A model generated the notes under the pieces. It saw only the letters and a list, made by a program, of their open reading frames with translations. It searched no databases and had not been told where the DNA came from. A stretch of 64,000 nucleotides of DNA from Rallus limicola (taxonomy: Eukaryota; Chordata; Aves; Gruiformes; Rallidae). Both the position numbers and the translations under genes were made by a program. Within the stretch, counting starts at the first letter, position 1. Every line of letters starts with the position of its first letter. The stretch lies in the NCBI GenBank assembly GCA_022605955.1, contig JAKCOZ010000016.1:13210001-13274000 (forward strand). Direction: 5' to 3'. Positions 35,000-49,700 of this stretch are shown here, one piece after another.

Positions 35000-36951
35000 A
35001 CACCCTGCATCCCCAGGTCTGTTCATGGAAGTTATCCAAGGGTATTATCTCTTCAACTTTCTTTGCCCATGTAGCACAGCCACATTCATCAGAAAAGACT
35101 TTTTGACTCTACTACATCTTTCCTGACTCGCATTCTAATATTCCTGCAGATGACCCTGATGCAGAAGATTGCTGCAGCAGAATGTAGCTAGTGTACTACT
35201 ATTCCAACAGACCTGGTTTGACCCAGAGGAAGGTCAATAAGGGGAAGAATGAGAATCTGCAGCATTGTTCCCAAATCCTATTCTTTCCACAAAACTCAGG
35301 AGCCAATCAATCCCCCTTTGTCTATCCTTTATTCCAGTTGAGCTCCCGTGCCCTCACCGAACGTTAACACCAGAAGATTTTGCAAATCAGAGAAGCTCTG
35401 TCACACTGAGACCTTCAGTTTTGCCCGCGGTGGAGAAGGCTGAGTGCCCACTTGCTCCAGTGAGGTGCAACTCCTCTCACACATGAGTGACCTTAAAGGG
35501 TCCCTCTTGGATGCTATAGAGTCAGTTCTTCCAAATTCTCAAGAATGACCATTTGTTGAACAAGATAAGTGTTCTTTCTTTTGCAGACTGAGCATAGGAA
35601 TGAAAGAGATTATCAGCATTTGGCCAGCTGACATTCAGTGTGCCTTATGCCCCAAACAGCACTTCCAAACACAGGTAGCCTGGTAACTATTTCTTCACGT
35701 GTTCCCGGAGCACGCCAGTGTCCAGAGTCTTTGCTTCAAGGAACAGTCACCACACAGGTCACGCAGCTACCACTAAAACATCTCAGGCTTTCACATTTTC
35801 ACATTTCTATTCTCAGGCCCGGTGCACTCTGCAAATAGAGTATGAAATGAGAAGTCCTGTGCTGTCCCCACAACACCCTGCTGCATCGCTGCTGCTAACG
35901 CCACACTAAGCATTCTTCCCTTCACTGCCATTTTTGAGCTCTGTAAAGCAGCATTTTTTTAGGAAAGCTTTCTTTCACCCTGGACTTGCTGGACCACAAC
36001 AGCAACCACCACCACCAAGTGCATGAAGATGGGTAACCAACATGAATTTGCACAGATTTTTCTCTCCAAGCAAGAAACTCTGTTGTGCTTTCAGAGAGCT
36101 GAACCTGTCCTGAAAGGGAAACCACTTTGCTCTGGCTCAGTCAGCTATTGCAGTACTTGGTGGTGCCTGACCATATTTAGCAGGAAAGTGTTTCAGACCC
36201 TGACTCTCTCCAGTTCCTGCAGCATCCTAGAGCAGCATGAGGGCCCGAAGTGATTCGTTCAAGGTGGGCTCTTTACCTGAAAAGTCCAAAATCCATTCCT
36301 GAAAATAAGATCAAAATTTAAAAGGGGGGAGGGAGGGTAGTCTGGTGGGAAGAGGAGGAAACTATAGTGAGAGTGGATAAAAAATGCAAGATGGACACAA
36401 AGAAATGGAGCCTCATGTACCTGATGAACTGTCTGACTGACAAAACAGGACATGTATAAAATCGGATGACAGTCATGGGAAGGGGGGGAGATGAGATTCC
36501 TCATTATGAAGTATGAAATGCCATTTGTGTACTTAACATGCTGAATCTTTCAACCTATAACACATGTTAAGCAACAGAGGCCTTAACACAATATGTAGGC
36601 TGCCTCATCGCTATTAAAACTCTGTTATCCCCAGCTATGCAGATACTCAAGCAATGTCATCCATTTTTTCAAAAGCCCAGATGTCACACATTTTTGGAGA
36701 TTAAAAAATTCAAGTAGAATTGCACATTCAAATGACTATTTTGGCACATTAGGCTGCGTGTGCACAGATTTGTTGCACAAAGCCACAGTCCTTCAGTTCA
36801 ACAGCGAGATCGACGGGAGAGATTTTTTTTCATGTCAGTTAGAGGCAAACTAAGAAGGATTTACATGAAAAACTCAAATGGCTCCAGGAGAGCTGTTCTT
36901 TCTATGATAACAAAAAACCCACCATTTTTTTACAAAAAAAAAATAATAATA

Positions 36952-36977
36952 CCCCCCCCCCCCCCCAAAAAAAAAAA
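36952..36977. repeat. C15 run followed by A11 run
   Basis: A homopolymer C block (36952-36966) abuts an A block (36967-36977). The minus strand, which is the gene's sense strand, therefore has G15. Confidence 0.9.
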
Positions 36978-39900
36978 TAAAAAGAAATCAGGTTTTCAAA
37001 TGATACCTAAGTGCACAGGTACAATAGGCAAGTACAGCTCTAACACTGGGTACTGTAGCTGGTTTTTACCTTGAAGACTAATATTCTACATTGTTTTGAT
37101 CTACATGTATTCCTCACACCACAGCTACTGCTGTTCTGATTGCCAAGTGATTTTCATCCTTTTTGTTTTATTAAAGAAAAACAAAGAGGAAGTGACAACA
37201 TCATTTGCAGAAGCAAATGACATAATGAGGAATGACAGAGCTAAAAGCTACAAGTACATATTCTTAGGTTCATTTTGTTCTTGGGCTACACTATTTAAGA
37301 CCCTATTGTGAATGACTCAGGCAGTGATGTCAGAACGTAGCATATTTAGGCTTCTGTTAGTAAGGATCATAACTAATATTATTTAAACTTATTTTTTGTC
37401 TCCAAATTAGAAATCCATTGAAGGCACACAACAATTATCAGTGAGTATTTCTAAGATTAAACTTCCTTATTATCTAGTGGTACCTATAACAACAAAAGAA
37501 AATAAAATGGTTATTATCTTAAGGACCTAAACAATTCAAAAAACAAATTAAGCTCAGAGTGAAATAAGAACTGGGTTAGAAATCCTCTTCTGAACAGTTA
37601 GTCCACGAATGTAATTACTGAAGAAACTACAGCTAATCAGCTGTGAATTGTATCCATTAATTAGTATTTGCCCTGGAGAAATGAGAAAAATCAGTAACAA
37701 TGTTAACACTGCAATGCACTGATGAGTCCTGAAACACAGGGCCCTCAGCATTTAGTCAAGCAGGTGGCTCCAATGGTCCAAGTAATTTAAAAAGCTCTCA
37801 CCTGAAGTGCAGAGCTGGAATTACAAAGCACTTCTTGCATATCTTTGTATCTATATAAGGCTATAATTAATGGCTTTTAATTTAGAAACACTTTGTGATC
37901 AGCTGGGAACAGTTATAAATCATTCTAAATAGAACAAGGGGTTCTTGTCTATTTTAGTAAAATAATTTGGGAAAAATGTTTTTAGTGAAATGACTCTTGT
38001 TGAAATCAACATTTCTCCCCATTTATTTTCTAAAGGATTCCTTGCTCGGGCCCCTCAGAGCATTCCATTGCCCAGGTAGACTCCTGCAGCATCCTGCCTG
38101 ATGGATTTCCCTGGGACAGGAAGCACCTAGCCGACCTATCTTCTCACTGCCATTGGGATACTTTGTAAATTACTTCAACCATAGCAATTAGCAATGTTTT
38201 ACATAAACTTTTGCATTTTAAAGATCTCACAGCACCCTCACTCTGTAACGACAAAGGAGTAAAGTCTTCTCAGCTTCCTTTTGCCTACACATAGCATTGC
38301 ATTGCAAACTATTTGTCTCCTTTGATTTCAGACGGTCAACAAACTCCATCTAAACTTTTGATGAATATACTGAGGACGAGTACCAAAACTTACTGCCACA
38401 GTAAAACCAGATGCATGTGCTGATTTCACGAGAACGGTTGCAAACAGACAGTACCTCTTCTGATCTTGTTGTGAATCACGGCTTTCATTCTTCATGCAAA
38501 TCATTGTGTTAAGCTATGACAAGTCAGTCCTCTACTCATTTATGTTGCAAAGGCCCTGGAACCTCTGCCCTATGGAAATCCAAATGAACCAACATGAGGG
38601 CTGTTAGGAGAAACCAGATGTTTCCTTACTGATACCTGATATAAAGAATGTCAAGAAAGTGGAATGTTTCTAAAAGACCTTGTTGAAGCTCTTACCTTTG
38701 CCTACCAAACATGCAGCCTTATTCATCTTTTCTAGAAGGGGTGTATGTATGCAATTATATTCTTTTTGCTTCCGCAACACACACTCTAATGAAGACCAAG
38801 CAAGCTTCTGCCCAAGTTTGGGGATATAAATACAGTATCACTGCCCCACTTCCACAAACTGCATCTTTTCATGGCTGAACCACAACACATACCAAAGCTC
38901 CTAGGCCAGAGGTTACAGTACCCATTTTCAAAGCAAGGAATTAACCACTTTCGATCAGTGCAGCACAACACTACTTGGGTTTTCCAGCTACCCTCTGCAC
39001 TCAACAAAGCTTAAGAATTGGTTGGTGATGAAAGCTATGAGACTAATGAACAGTGGTTTAAAGAAAGAAGTCTTATATGATGAACTTCACACTAAGTCTT
39101 GGCAGCTGGGTAACCTCCAGAGACTCAATACCTACTGGAAAAAAAAAAAAAGTCTTCAGAAAAATCTCAAAGTCACATAATGGCTACTGCCTGGGGTTCC
39201 TCTTTTGTAACTGTGATGAGTCAAAAAACACAGAAGCATAATTTTAAAAAAGCATAAAAAGTAAAGCAAATTCCTAATTTTGAAGGTGTTATGGACACAC
39301 AGAGTAAGATTTTGAACCTATAAAAATTAAGGGGAATTTTGCTGTTGATTTTAAAAGAGCAATTATTTTACTTACAACATTCACTCATTAGTGCTTAATA
39401 CAACTTTCTCCATTTCTGTCTTTAAATCGGCCCAGTTGTGGTGAAACTCTAACCTGAAAAACACTAGAACTCACACCCCCTATTCATTTCCTAAAAAGTG
39501 CAAGTAGAGAAATACTCAAGTAGCTCAAAACCAGACACAGAGGACCCAGGCTTGTATCCAACCATCTCAAGGGAACAAAAATTAATTTTTATACTACTAG
39601 TATTTTTATGCTCAGCAGTGAAATTAGATTCATCCAGCAAATACATTAGATTTTAAAATATCTTTTAATAATAATGTTGCTTAATTTAATAGTTCAACCA
39701 CAAGGAAGAAGGAAGCACTGGAAGGGTTATTGTTCCAGCACAGAATACTACCAAAGCCATGGAATGTGAGTAAAGATCCCAAATGAAAAATTCAAACAAA
39801 ATATAGCCAGGCCAGAAACGAAACACATTTCGTTATCTTCTCATAACTAATCAGATGACTCACATTTTCCTTACAAGGAATGATGACAGTTCTGCAGTCA

Positions 39901-40714
39901 AGGACTATGTATCATGTATCTGGGTATAAACAAACAAACAAAAAAGTTTAATTGTTACAGAATCCAGGCCCTCCTTTTTTAATTGAAGAAAGCCCTATCC
40001 CAACCCTCCCTGCAAAACAAAATTCAGACTTAGTTATCACGACACTAACAATCCCTTTACAATTACTAGCTAATATTGAGTCAAAGTAACATTTAAAGTT
40101 TCTTGGGATCGTACCTCCAGACAAAATTCTCACTGGTTTGATCCTGAACTACTGCCAGCAGAACTAGCCCTATGCTCAGTCTGTCACAACACAACCTACC
40201 TGCTTGTGTGTGTACTTTAGGTAGTTACACATCTAAATCTTATAACTTCTGATGTCAATTTATCGCTTATGGAAAATGGCAGCCTGAACTGATCACACTT
40301 CCAGTAGTTCTGCTATAAAATTGGAAGCCATATTTTACAAAAAATATTTCCATTAATAAAATCATTATTTTACAGAGGTAGCTTGCTCATATTTTTTTAT
40401 AGAGAATAATATCTACTCGCACAAATGAGAGTTATGGCAAGGATCTCAGTTCTATCTTCATATTTGGCAAATTAATTCCACTGAGGTTACACTATCCTTA
40501 TGAGTAAAAAGAAAGATAATGATCCCAAAAGATGTAATTACAGACCAAAACTAAATTACTTTGCAGGTCTAAGCACTGTATCTTAATAATTTCACCGGAG
40601 AACATCTTCACTGCATTTGGGCAGATTTGATTTTGCTGCCTGACCAATAATTACAGCTCTGGCAAATACAATGTCTGATAAGGACATCAATTAAGAATGA
40701 GCATTGTGTTATTT

Positions 40715-40730
40715 AAAAAAAAAAAAAAAA
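40715..40730. repeat. Poly(A) run of 16
   Basis: Pure A16 in intron 1. No retroposed sequence was recognised beside it. Confidence 0.9.
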
Positions 40731-43700
40731 TTCATCATGTTCACAGCCTGTCTGATTGAATGAAATGCCAAATTAAATTAATGGAGATTGCTAAGTCTAG
40801 CTGGCTGGTGGAGAACCATGCAGAAAGTGGGACAGCATAGACAATAAACTGTCTGTAATTAAAAGATGAGAAGCTGGACTAATGCTACTTCAGCCTGATT
40901 ACTCCAAACAAAACAATATACACTAAAATTATTCTGGCAACAGAAGTAGATGGAGTGGGAAGAGGGTTGGGAGAGGGGGCTGGGGGTTTTTTCTTTGTTT
41001 TTTTCTTTTTGTAATTGTAGCAAATATCACCATCTATGAACAGCAGTGTCCTCGCCATATACATTAAATTAAATATTGCTTTTTTCTAATCAGGAAACAC
41101 AATTTATTTTCTCAATGAACATAAAAATAGCAGACAAGAAATCTCCAATCGTTTCTGTTCTAGATGGCTATCCAGCTAATCTCTTTAGAGGCTTTACTTT
41201 TAAGTATGATGTGTTCATAGCAGGGGCAGAGTGCTCTTTTCTGGAAGAGCAAGTCCTTCATGACAGTTCCAATACTTCAGAAGCAGTAGGTGGTATTCCT
41301 ATTATTTTATAAAACATAAGGATTCTATTTTATTTTTTGCTACTAGAAACAATGCAACATATTTTAGTAGCTGGTTCAAAGATGCAACACCACTGAAGTT
41401 GTAAGGGATTTATAAGTAAATGAAGCTTTTTTTAAAACCTGAATTTTTAAAACCTTGTAAAGAAATACATAATTTTATCTCCGAATACATACAAACTGTA
41501 TCCTCAATTTTGACACTACATGGCTACCCACAGAAATTTCTGTACTCCTCTAGCAGTACACTAACATTCTGGAAGAAATACTATGCACTGGCAACTGCAA
41601 GAAGTATATTATTTACCATAGACAACATAGAGCAATTGGAGTTCAAGGACTGAGTCACTGAGTATAAAGGAGATGAAGAGTTGGATGAAATGCAGCTGAA
41701 CGGCTACCTACTTAGGTCAGCCTTTGGCCAAATGTCCATAAGCAGACAACATTCCCAGGTACATTAAGACCAAACTGCTCTGTGTGTATGAGCACGCAGT
41801 GTACGGATACATGCCCAGAGACAATGCTTTTGTCAGCAAAAGGTACAGCTGCTGAAGAATTTCATGTAGTACTGGACCACTAGTTAATTTGGATTAGAAA
41901 TGCCAAGTCTAGACTCGAGTTTTCCATTTATATTCTTAAAGAAAATTTTACAATTAGTGATTATTATAGGACAGCAGAATAGAAATCAGCTTTCTAAAAG
42001 AGATTACATAAAAATTCTTATTTTCAGTAGGTAATGTCATCCAGAAGGGTGTTCATTTCCTGCTAGGTTCTGCCTACAAATTTTCTAGGAAAGACTGTCA
42101 TGTACGTGTGAAAAACTACCTGAAGTGTTAGCCTTGATGACTCTGGACACCCAAATTTACTACAAGACAGTTATTTCTCTGTTTCTTCCACATTGGGATT
42201 TGCTAACACACCGTGTCAGGATTCTGCAATGATCAGGAGGAAATGCGGGCCCTGCTGAAAGCAAAAGGAGTTTCTGTAGGGGATTCCACACCAGAAAACT
42301 TAATTTTCTGAGGAACACTCTGCTGATGAGCAACTACCTATCAACAGACAGGAACACAAAACATTAAAATTCATCTATCTAGGTAGCTATTTTTACAGTC
42401 ACGTCCCCAAAGCTGAATTTTAAGCAAACAAACAATCTCATTAGTGGTTCATTAATTAGTGAATTTGTACATAAGTATCTATACAATCATACATTTGACA
42501 GTCTTTTGATATTTAACATCTTAAAAGCCTTTAGTTCAGGGGACCATTTAGATTCCCAATTTTAAGGCTTAAACATCTGCCACACTAATTGTTTCACATA
42601 TATGCTTATATATGCATGTCTATGCACACACGTATATGTGTATACACACACATGCTCTAGTCTTTGCTTACAGAAAAAGAATCTCAGTGGGATAAAATAC
42701 TTGACCAGATCCTAAAGAAAAAAAAAATTATATTTTATTCATATATCCTCAAATCTCCATCAGACACACTGTTTGCAGGTAGCACAGATTTAAAAGTTTT
42801 AGGAAAGCAATTAGAATGAAAATATTTGAAGTTACTTTAAAAGCTTTCAGCCATCAAATAAAAAACTTCAACAATAACAATAAAAAGCACTGACTTAATC
42901 TCTCTAATTCCAGCCAAACTCTTTAATATGAACTCCTTCAGTGAATTCCATGGCCAAAAGCACTAACTGAATGATATTTTGCCAAGTGTGATACTATGTG
43001 AGTCTTAGGAACAGTAATGAAAGGAATATTTAATGGTCTCATGTTAGACATTTTCAGATCTCTTAAGGAGGATACAGTCGATAAAAATTTTTATATGCAA
43101 GAAGTAACTTTGTATGAATATGCACAGTATTATTATTCTGTTGACTGACAGTCAAGGCAATTCAGTATATGCCATATTTAAATGCAGAAATATTAAAGTG
43201 GTCCAAAATGAAGTCCTGGCCCTACTATTTATACGAGATTGGGTGTAATAAAATTAGTACGAACCCTGAAAGTTCTCTTCAAGACAAACATACAAAGTAT
43301 TTTGCTGCCACATGTTCAAAGAGTTTCCTTTACCATTGTGGCTCTTTGTAGACAAGAGTGGATTTTCCATTGTGCCTATATTGCCTTCAAAGACAGCAAA
43401 ATGGAGAATCAAACAGGGACTATGGGTATATCTCCACATCCCCCTACATATATTAAGAATACTTTTACTCTGTACAAGGCTAATACAAATAACAAAGGTA
43501 GACCAACCCACTAAGTTTCACATTAAAAAGACTCTACAGGTTCCACAGATGTTACTTCAAAGAGCTCTGAAGTACATTCGCTGTCATCACACCCTGTTGT
43601 TGCCTGCAGCTTAAAATATGGGAAGAGACCAAATGTTAAGATAAACACATTCAGTAACAAAGCCAAGTAGAGGCCACTGTAGTTTAAGTATTTGTTTAAA

Positions 43701-46700
43701 AATATATGAATATTTAAAGAACATGTTTTCTTTCTTTGCTTTCCAACCTACAGATGCTTGCAGTGATGAACTATGAAATGACTTCCATGATCACTCTCCT
43801 GAGCATGCACTTGTTGCTGGAATAAACCAGGTTAGACATAAATGTCGTGGAAGGAATCTATCACTAAAATGCAAATAGAACTTACTCATATGGCTGGCTC
43901 TCTTGTTTATATGTGCTTTTCTACAACTTTGTAGCAATTTGGACTCCACAAGAGAAAGCTTTTCTCAAATACCCAGTTCCAAACCATCCATTCAATGTAT
44001 TTATTTTATGAGTTACATTTCTCTGGACAGCTCAAATTATACACAAAACCTGATTTCTGAAGACAAGCAGTTAGACTATGCTTTTTTACACAACTGCTCT
44101 AAAGAACTGAAGCCAGGATACAGCACAATGCTCCCTTTCCACAGTGCTGTGAGAGGGTGGGAATGTCTCTATTCTCCATGACATTTCCAAATGGAAGGTC
44201 ATCATCAGCCTCTGAACACGTATGCGTGGCACTGCAAAATAATTTGCAAGGATGACCCAAACCAAATCTGTTGATCTGATTCTGGGGCTACTCCTCAAAT
44301 CTACCTTCCCACGTGCTCTGGGATGCAATAGGAGCACCAATGTCACCACCTGGCACCACAACTGGAGGCCACCAGCTCAGGGACGTAGTCCTCCAGCACA
44401 CATGGGACCTGAAAGCCAGCGGGGTCCTGCAAGTGTGCAGCAGCGCACTTACCTGCCCTAATTCACCAAGGGCCTCTCTTTAATTTCCCTCAGTAGGGGT
44501 ATAAGACAACACTAAACCTCCATCTGAGTATCCTTTCACCCTCAATAGTTCATTTTTAACTGCTGTAAGGGATATTTTTATAGATCTTTTTGGAGGAAAT
44601 GCATAACTAGAGACCTGTTTTCATAATATAAACATTTCTGTTTCACCTTCCTCTTTGAAGCCTTAAGTTCATACAATCAAGGTGTTAATCATGTCTACAT
44701 CTCCTATTTATTTTACATAAGCTGTCTAAGCATTGAATCAAAGCATTTCTTAATATAATGACAGCATTTTATTCTTAGAATCCTAAGAAATAGTTTTATA
44801 TCACTATATTCAAGATTACTGTAACATTTTCTCACACGAACTTAAAGTGATGTGATTATACTGCAATTGGGCTGTAAGTAGCTTTTCTTAGAATCTTATA
44901 TCAAATTTCACTCACTCCAGCGAAAATCATAAATTCCATTCTAAACTGTGATTCAGCTCTACTACACTAGCAAATTATATCAAGTTTTAAATATAAAATT
45001 GATAGAGAAAGGGTGAAGCAGATGTAGACATTTTATAATAATCATAATGGAGGATTAGTCAAGACACTTTCAGGCTAAAATCAGGACATGCATAACATCT
45101 TAAATATCTCAACTCTCAGTCATGTTGAAACCAAGAGTTCCTGGAATTCTTTCTGAAATTATATACTTTCTGCTTTAGAAACACTAATCATAATCAAATA
45201 CAAAAAGAGCTTTTTAAAAAAAAGTCTATCTGAACTACTTCAACACATGCAAGGCTGTACAAAGCAAGCCATCTCCTGCAAAGACAGTCTGTAGGATGTA
45301 ACTCTGCTCTTCTGCTCTTCCTACACACACGTCCAACTAAGAAAGAGAGACAGGCCACCCAGAAGCACACCAATTCCAGCGCAAGATTTGGGGATGGTTC
45401 CCCTCAACCAAAACTCGGCTGTGGCATGCAATAAGCAATGCTCCTCTTCTGTGTGGGAAGAACAGGAAAGCACAGATGAGGGTCAAGGTTTCCCTATACT
45501 AAGCTTGTAAGAAAAGGGGTTGCACCACAAACTGAACGACAGCACAGTATTTGGGAATTTTCCTCAGGTGAAGAGGTTTTCCAATTTGGAAAAACTGTGT
45601 GTGTCCAAAATGCATGTTGGAAACAGGCACGTAACATATCTCTTCCTCACGATTCTTTATCTTACATCAACTTTAAACCTGGAGGATTTCACCACTATTT
45701 TTAGTTGCGGCTGGATTACAAATCCCACAGCAGGGAGGCCTCTAGAGAGTCTTTGACAACAACTAACTTTATTTAAACATGCAAGACTGAATTGGATGCC
45801 ATTCCCCACAAAAACATTAAAGAATTAAATTTAAGAGTTGAATAATCCCTCATGCTAGCTTGTATTTGTAATTTATGCCACTGAGAGTAATCAGGCTTAA
45901 TTTATCTATCTTTAGCTTCCCACTGTTTCATTCCAACCTAAAGGCAACGTTTTGGGCAGCAGAAATGTTATTTTGTAGGTGAGTAACCAACTATAATTGC
46001 ATTTTCATCCACTACTACAGTCTTGCATTTTCTTCATTTAATTGGGTCAGTGTATTTCTTCTTGTAAGTGGGCACAGAAATTACTTCTGATATTGATTGC
46101 AACCCTTGAGGTTCTGCAAGAGTCGAGGACACACAAAGGGTACACTGCAAATTCCATTTGTGGGGAGTGAAATTAACAAAGTCTCAATCCCAGTCATAAA
46201 AAAACCCCAAACAACCCAAAACCACATGAAAGCCCTAAAATTAAAATACTGAAAACTTACATTAATCAAATTAATGCCAGTTAGGAAAAATCAGGTTGCT
46301 CTGTCTGCAATCTTATTTCAAATGCAAACTGATCAATGGCCTCACAAATGCAGGGTTGGAGAGGCTGAGCACCATATGAAAGCCAGGCCTTCAGCCTCAC
46401 CAGATCGCAGGTGATCTTCAGCACCAATGGTTCAAAATATTAGTGACTAATTAACATTAAAATTAAGTGCATATTAAAAAACACATCAGGCATCTCAGGA
46501 ATGTAATCTCTCATAATTTTCAGATGCTGTAGAAAAAAAATGTTTTTTAATATATGCCTAAAAATGATAACAAATGCTCTCTTGAATAGTCAAGTACTAC
46601 CCTTCCTGTCCTGATATGAGCAAGCATGAGCTTTGATACATGCAAATTCTTGAGTTTCTGTTATTCAAGTATAAGAGACACCAGATCTTAGTAGCATTTC

Positions 46701-49700
46701 TGCTGCCAAGCTGTTCCACAGCTCATGCTCTGAAAATATTCTCCTAATTTAGTGGACTGAGACAATTTTGTGTCTTATGCTATTCACACCAGAGATGTGC
46801 AAGAAGTTGAATACTTCTTAGCTGAATTTAAAATAATCAGATTTAGATTTAGTATGAATTCAAACTAGATATACGAAATAATTGTAATCTTTTCATTAAC
46901 TTTCTTTGCCTGACTGTTCAGAAACTATGCAAGATATTCCTAGGAATAACTGCTAATTACAAGCCAGGTTAATAATTGGAAGTTAAATGGGACATTCATG
47001 TAACACTGAAGTTTTCCTTATCAGCTGATGGCACAACAATGATTACAGCTCTACACGAACTTTTCTTCAGGTGTCTCTGAGTCAGTATTTTTGATATGGA
47101 AACCATTCTGATGGAACCAAATAATATTTTGTACCACAACTGTGCACTTCTGGCAGGCAGGGGCCTGCTACAACTTGCTGCAAACTCCTGGGAGTTCACT
47201 CATTTTGATTTTATAATTCCGTCCCACTATTAGAACAGAGAATTTCCCAAACATCATAAATTTTTTGTGCAGTAGAAGTGAGACCTGGGCTTGGAGCACT
47301 ACCAGAAAATTCTACATATTTGTAGGGTTTTTTTGCTTGAGGTTCCCCCCTTCCAAATACCAAGGGCTGAAACTGTCTCATTACTATTTTATATTTTGAC
47401 TCACATAATAACCTTAGCCGAGTTTAACCACACAGGCAGAGTATGTTATTTTGATATCAAAGTTGTCTAACATTTAAGACCTACTAATCCCACATCCAGT
47501 TCCAACGAGCAGGTGAAACGATGCAAAACATTGCAAGGGGGCATGAAACAGGAAAATCGCTTAATACATTCACAGTAAGAACAAATCACAGGAAATCCAC
47601 AAGGTTGGTTGCTTCATCGTCTGCAAAACTGGGGAGATTTTGCTCTGCCATAAAATTTCTCAGTTTTTTTCTCTACCTGAATTGGGAGACAGTGCACGCT
47701 GTTACTGTGAATGCAACGAAGAAAGCAGGAATGAAGGAATAGCGTGTGATGTTCTGGCAGCTCTTTTGCCCCCAAAAGAGGAAAATACCAACCAAGGGCG
47801 GGGAAATAACTAATTTGCCACAGTAAAACTAAATGGTACTATAAATAAGGGCTTTCTCTTCATTTGGATAAGCATCTAGAAGAGTTTCTGATAATATTTT
47901 ATTATCCAATGATATTTAGACTTAAAAATCCCCACCCCAAACCATCCTCGAGATAATGGCTTTGCCTGTAAATGCTTGCCTGATTACAACAGTTCCTCAG
48001 TGAAAGAGACTTCCTTTGCTAATCAAAGCAAGGTTGCTCTATGATTATTTTGAAAACTTGTTAAGAACAGCATAAAAAACAAGATACAAATTTTAATTGG
48101 AGGAGATAGTCTGGTTAGAGGAATAAAATGATACACAAGTGCTATAAAAATGACATACAAGTGCTGGATACTAGGAGGCAGAGAAAGGGTGGAAGAAAGG
48201 CCCCTAGAGAGAAGCAATTCAAAGCCTACATATTTACATATACTTCCCTATAAATACTGTTTTTTCCATATTTTGAAGAAGCTTGTAACAGTGATTATTA
48301 ATGTTAAGCTAGTTCCACAATTCCAAACCATTCCTAGAGAGAAAGGTCTTTTTTCTTTGTATCTCATACAACCTATTTTTTTGTCTTTCGAAGCTCACAT
48401 CTGTCCATGGGAAACTCTGGGTAACATGCCATGATGATCCCTCACACATCTCTGTGCAGGGTCTTCCTTACCATCAGTGAAGCCAAGAATGACGGAATAC
48501 AAGTGACACAGGAATCCCTCCAGTGCTGTAAGCTCACCTTCATCCAACCACATATACAAACCAGTGGTTCTAAGAAACACCTCTGCCTTCATTATAATCT
48601 ATACACCAAAACCCCAACCCCCTCCCATCTCTCTCAAAATCAAAATGCAAACAGTAATTCGTGTAAAGGTCATCTAGGAAAACCAGAAATCTGCAGTGGT
48701 ACTTACTGAGGACAAAAACAGTGAAGGTTTATTTGCCAACATAAATCAGGCCATACCACTCGATTCAGCTGGTTGTGCTAGCTGTGTGCTCTATTCCAGT
48801 AACTGGAATATCATCTGTAGCTAAACTAGCAACTATAAAAAAAAATAAAATGGTTATCAATTTTCATGTCAGAATATAAGCATCTCTTCTTCTGAGGTAA
48901 GAAAAAAGTTTCTGCTGTGGTGTAATACTTAATGATGCACATGTGAGAAAGGGATAAGGAGCGAGTGAGGGTGTGTGTATTGGTAATGCTCCTTACAGAG
49001 ATGTATCCACTAAATGCTTCATAAACAGAACACGAAATTGAAAGACCCACATCTTTGTCAATATGGCAATTGTCTATAAACCCTTCACTGTCCTTAACAG
49101 CAAATTCTCTACCATGTTCACTCCTCATACGCTTTGCTCCCCAAACATAAACCCTGGGGAAGTCAGGCCCCTCTCTGGCCTCTTCACCCCCACAGAAGCG
49201 AAAGACATGCTCAGGCTCGGTAACCTCTGTCTCCTTCAGAGATGTAGAATGGTGTTAGGGTTGTGAAGATTACAGCACTTGAACCTCATACATGGGTTGG
49301 TTTGTTATCAGAATCTAAAAATGGCTATTTTACACACTCCCCTCACATCAGAAGTTCCAGGGTCATCTAAACAGCCATCAACATTTAGAATAAACACCAC
49401 CACCAACAGAGAAGATATACAGCCTGTCCAGCTTCCACAAAATGCTTATAGGCAGGGTTCCAGTTCAGCTGCCAGAAGCAGTGGGAACCACACTAAAGGA
49501 CACTGCCACGATAGCAACATTGCCACCTGCAGCCACATCATCAAGTGACCTCAGGTTCCATAGAAGGTCTTGTTGCACATCATCCTTCAAGCCTCCACCC
49601 ACTTGTTATTTGCTCTATATTCAGTATCTCTTTGCTTACACTGACACAGGTGGGTTTGAGGTCCCACTGCAAAAATGAAACACCAAATTTGTTAAGATTT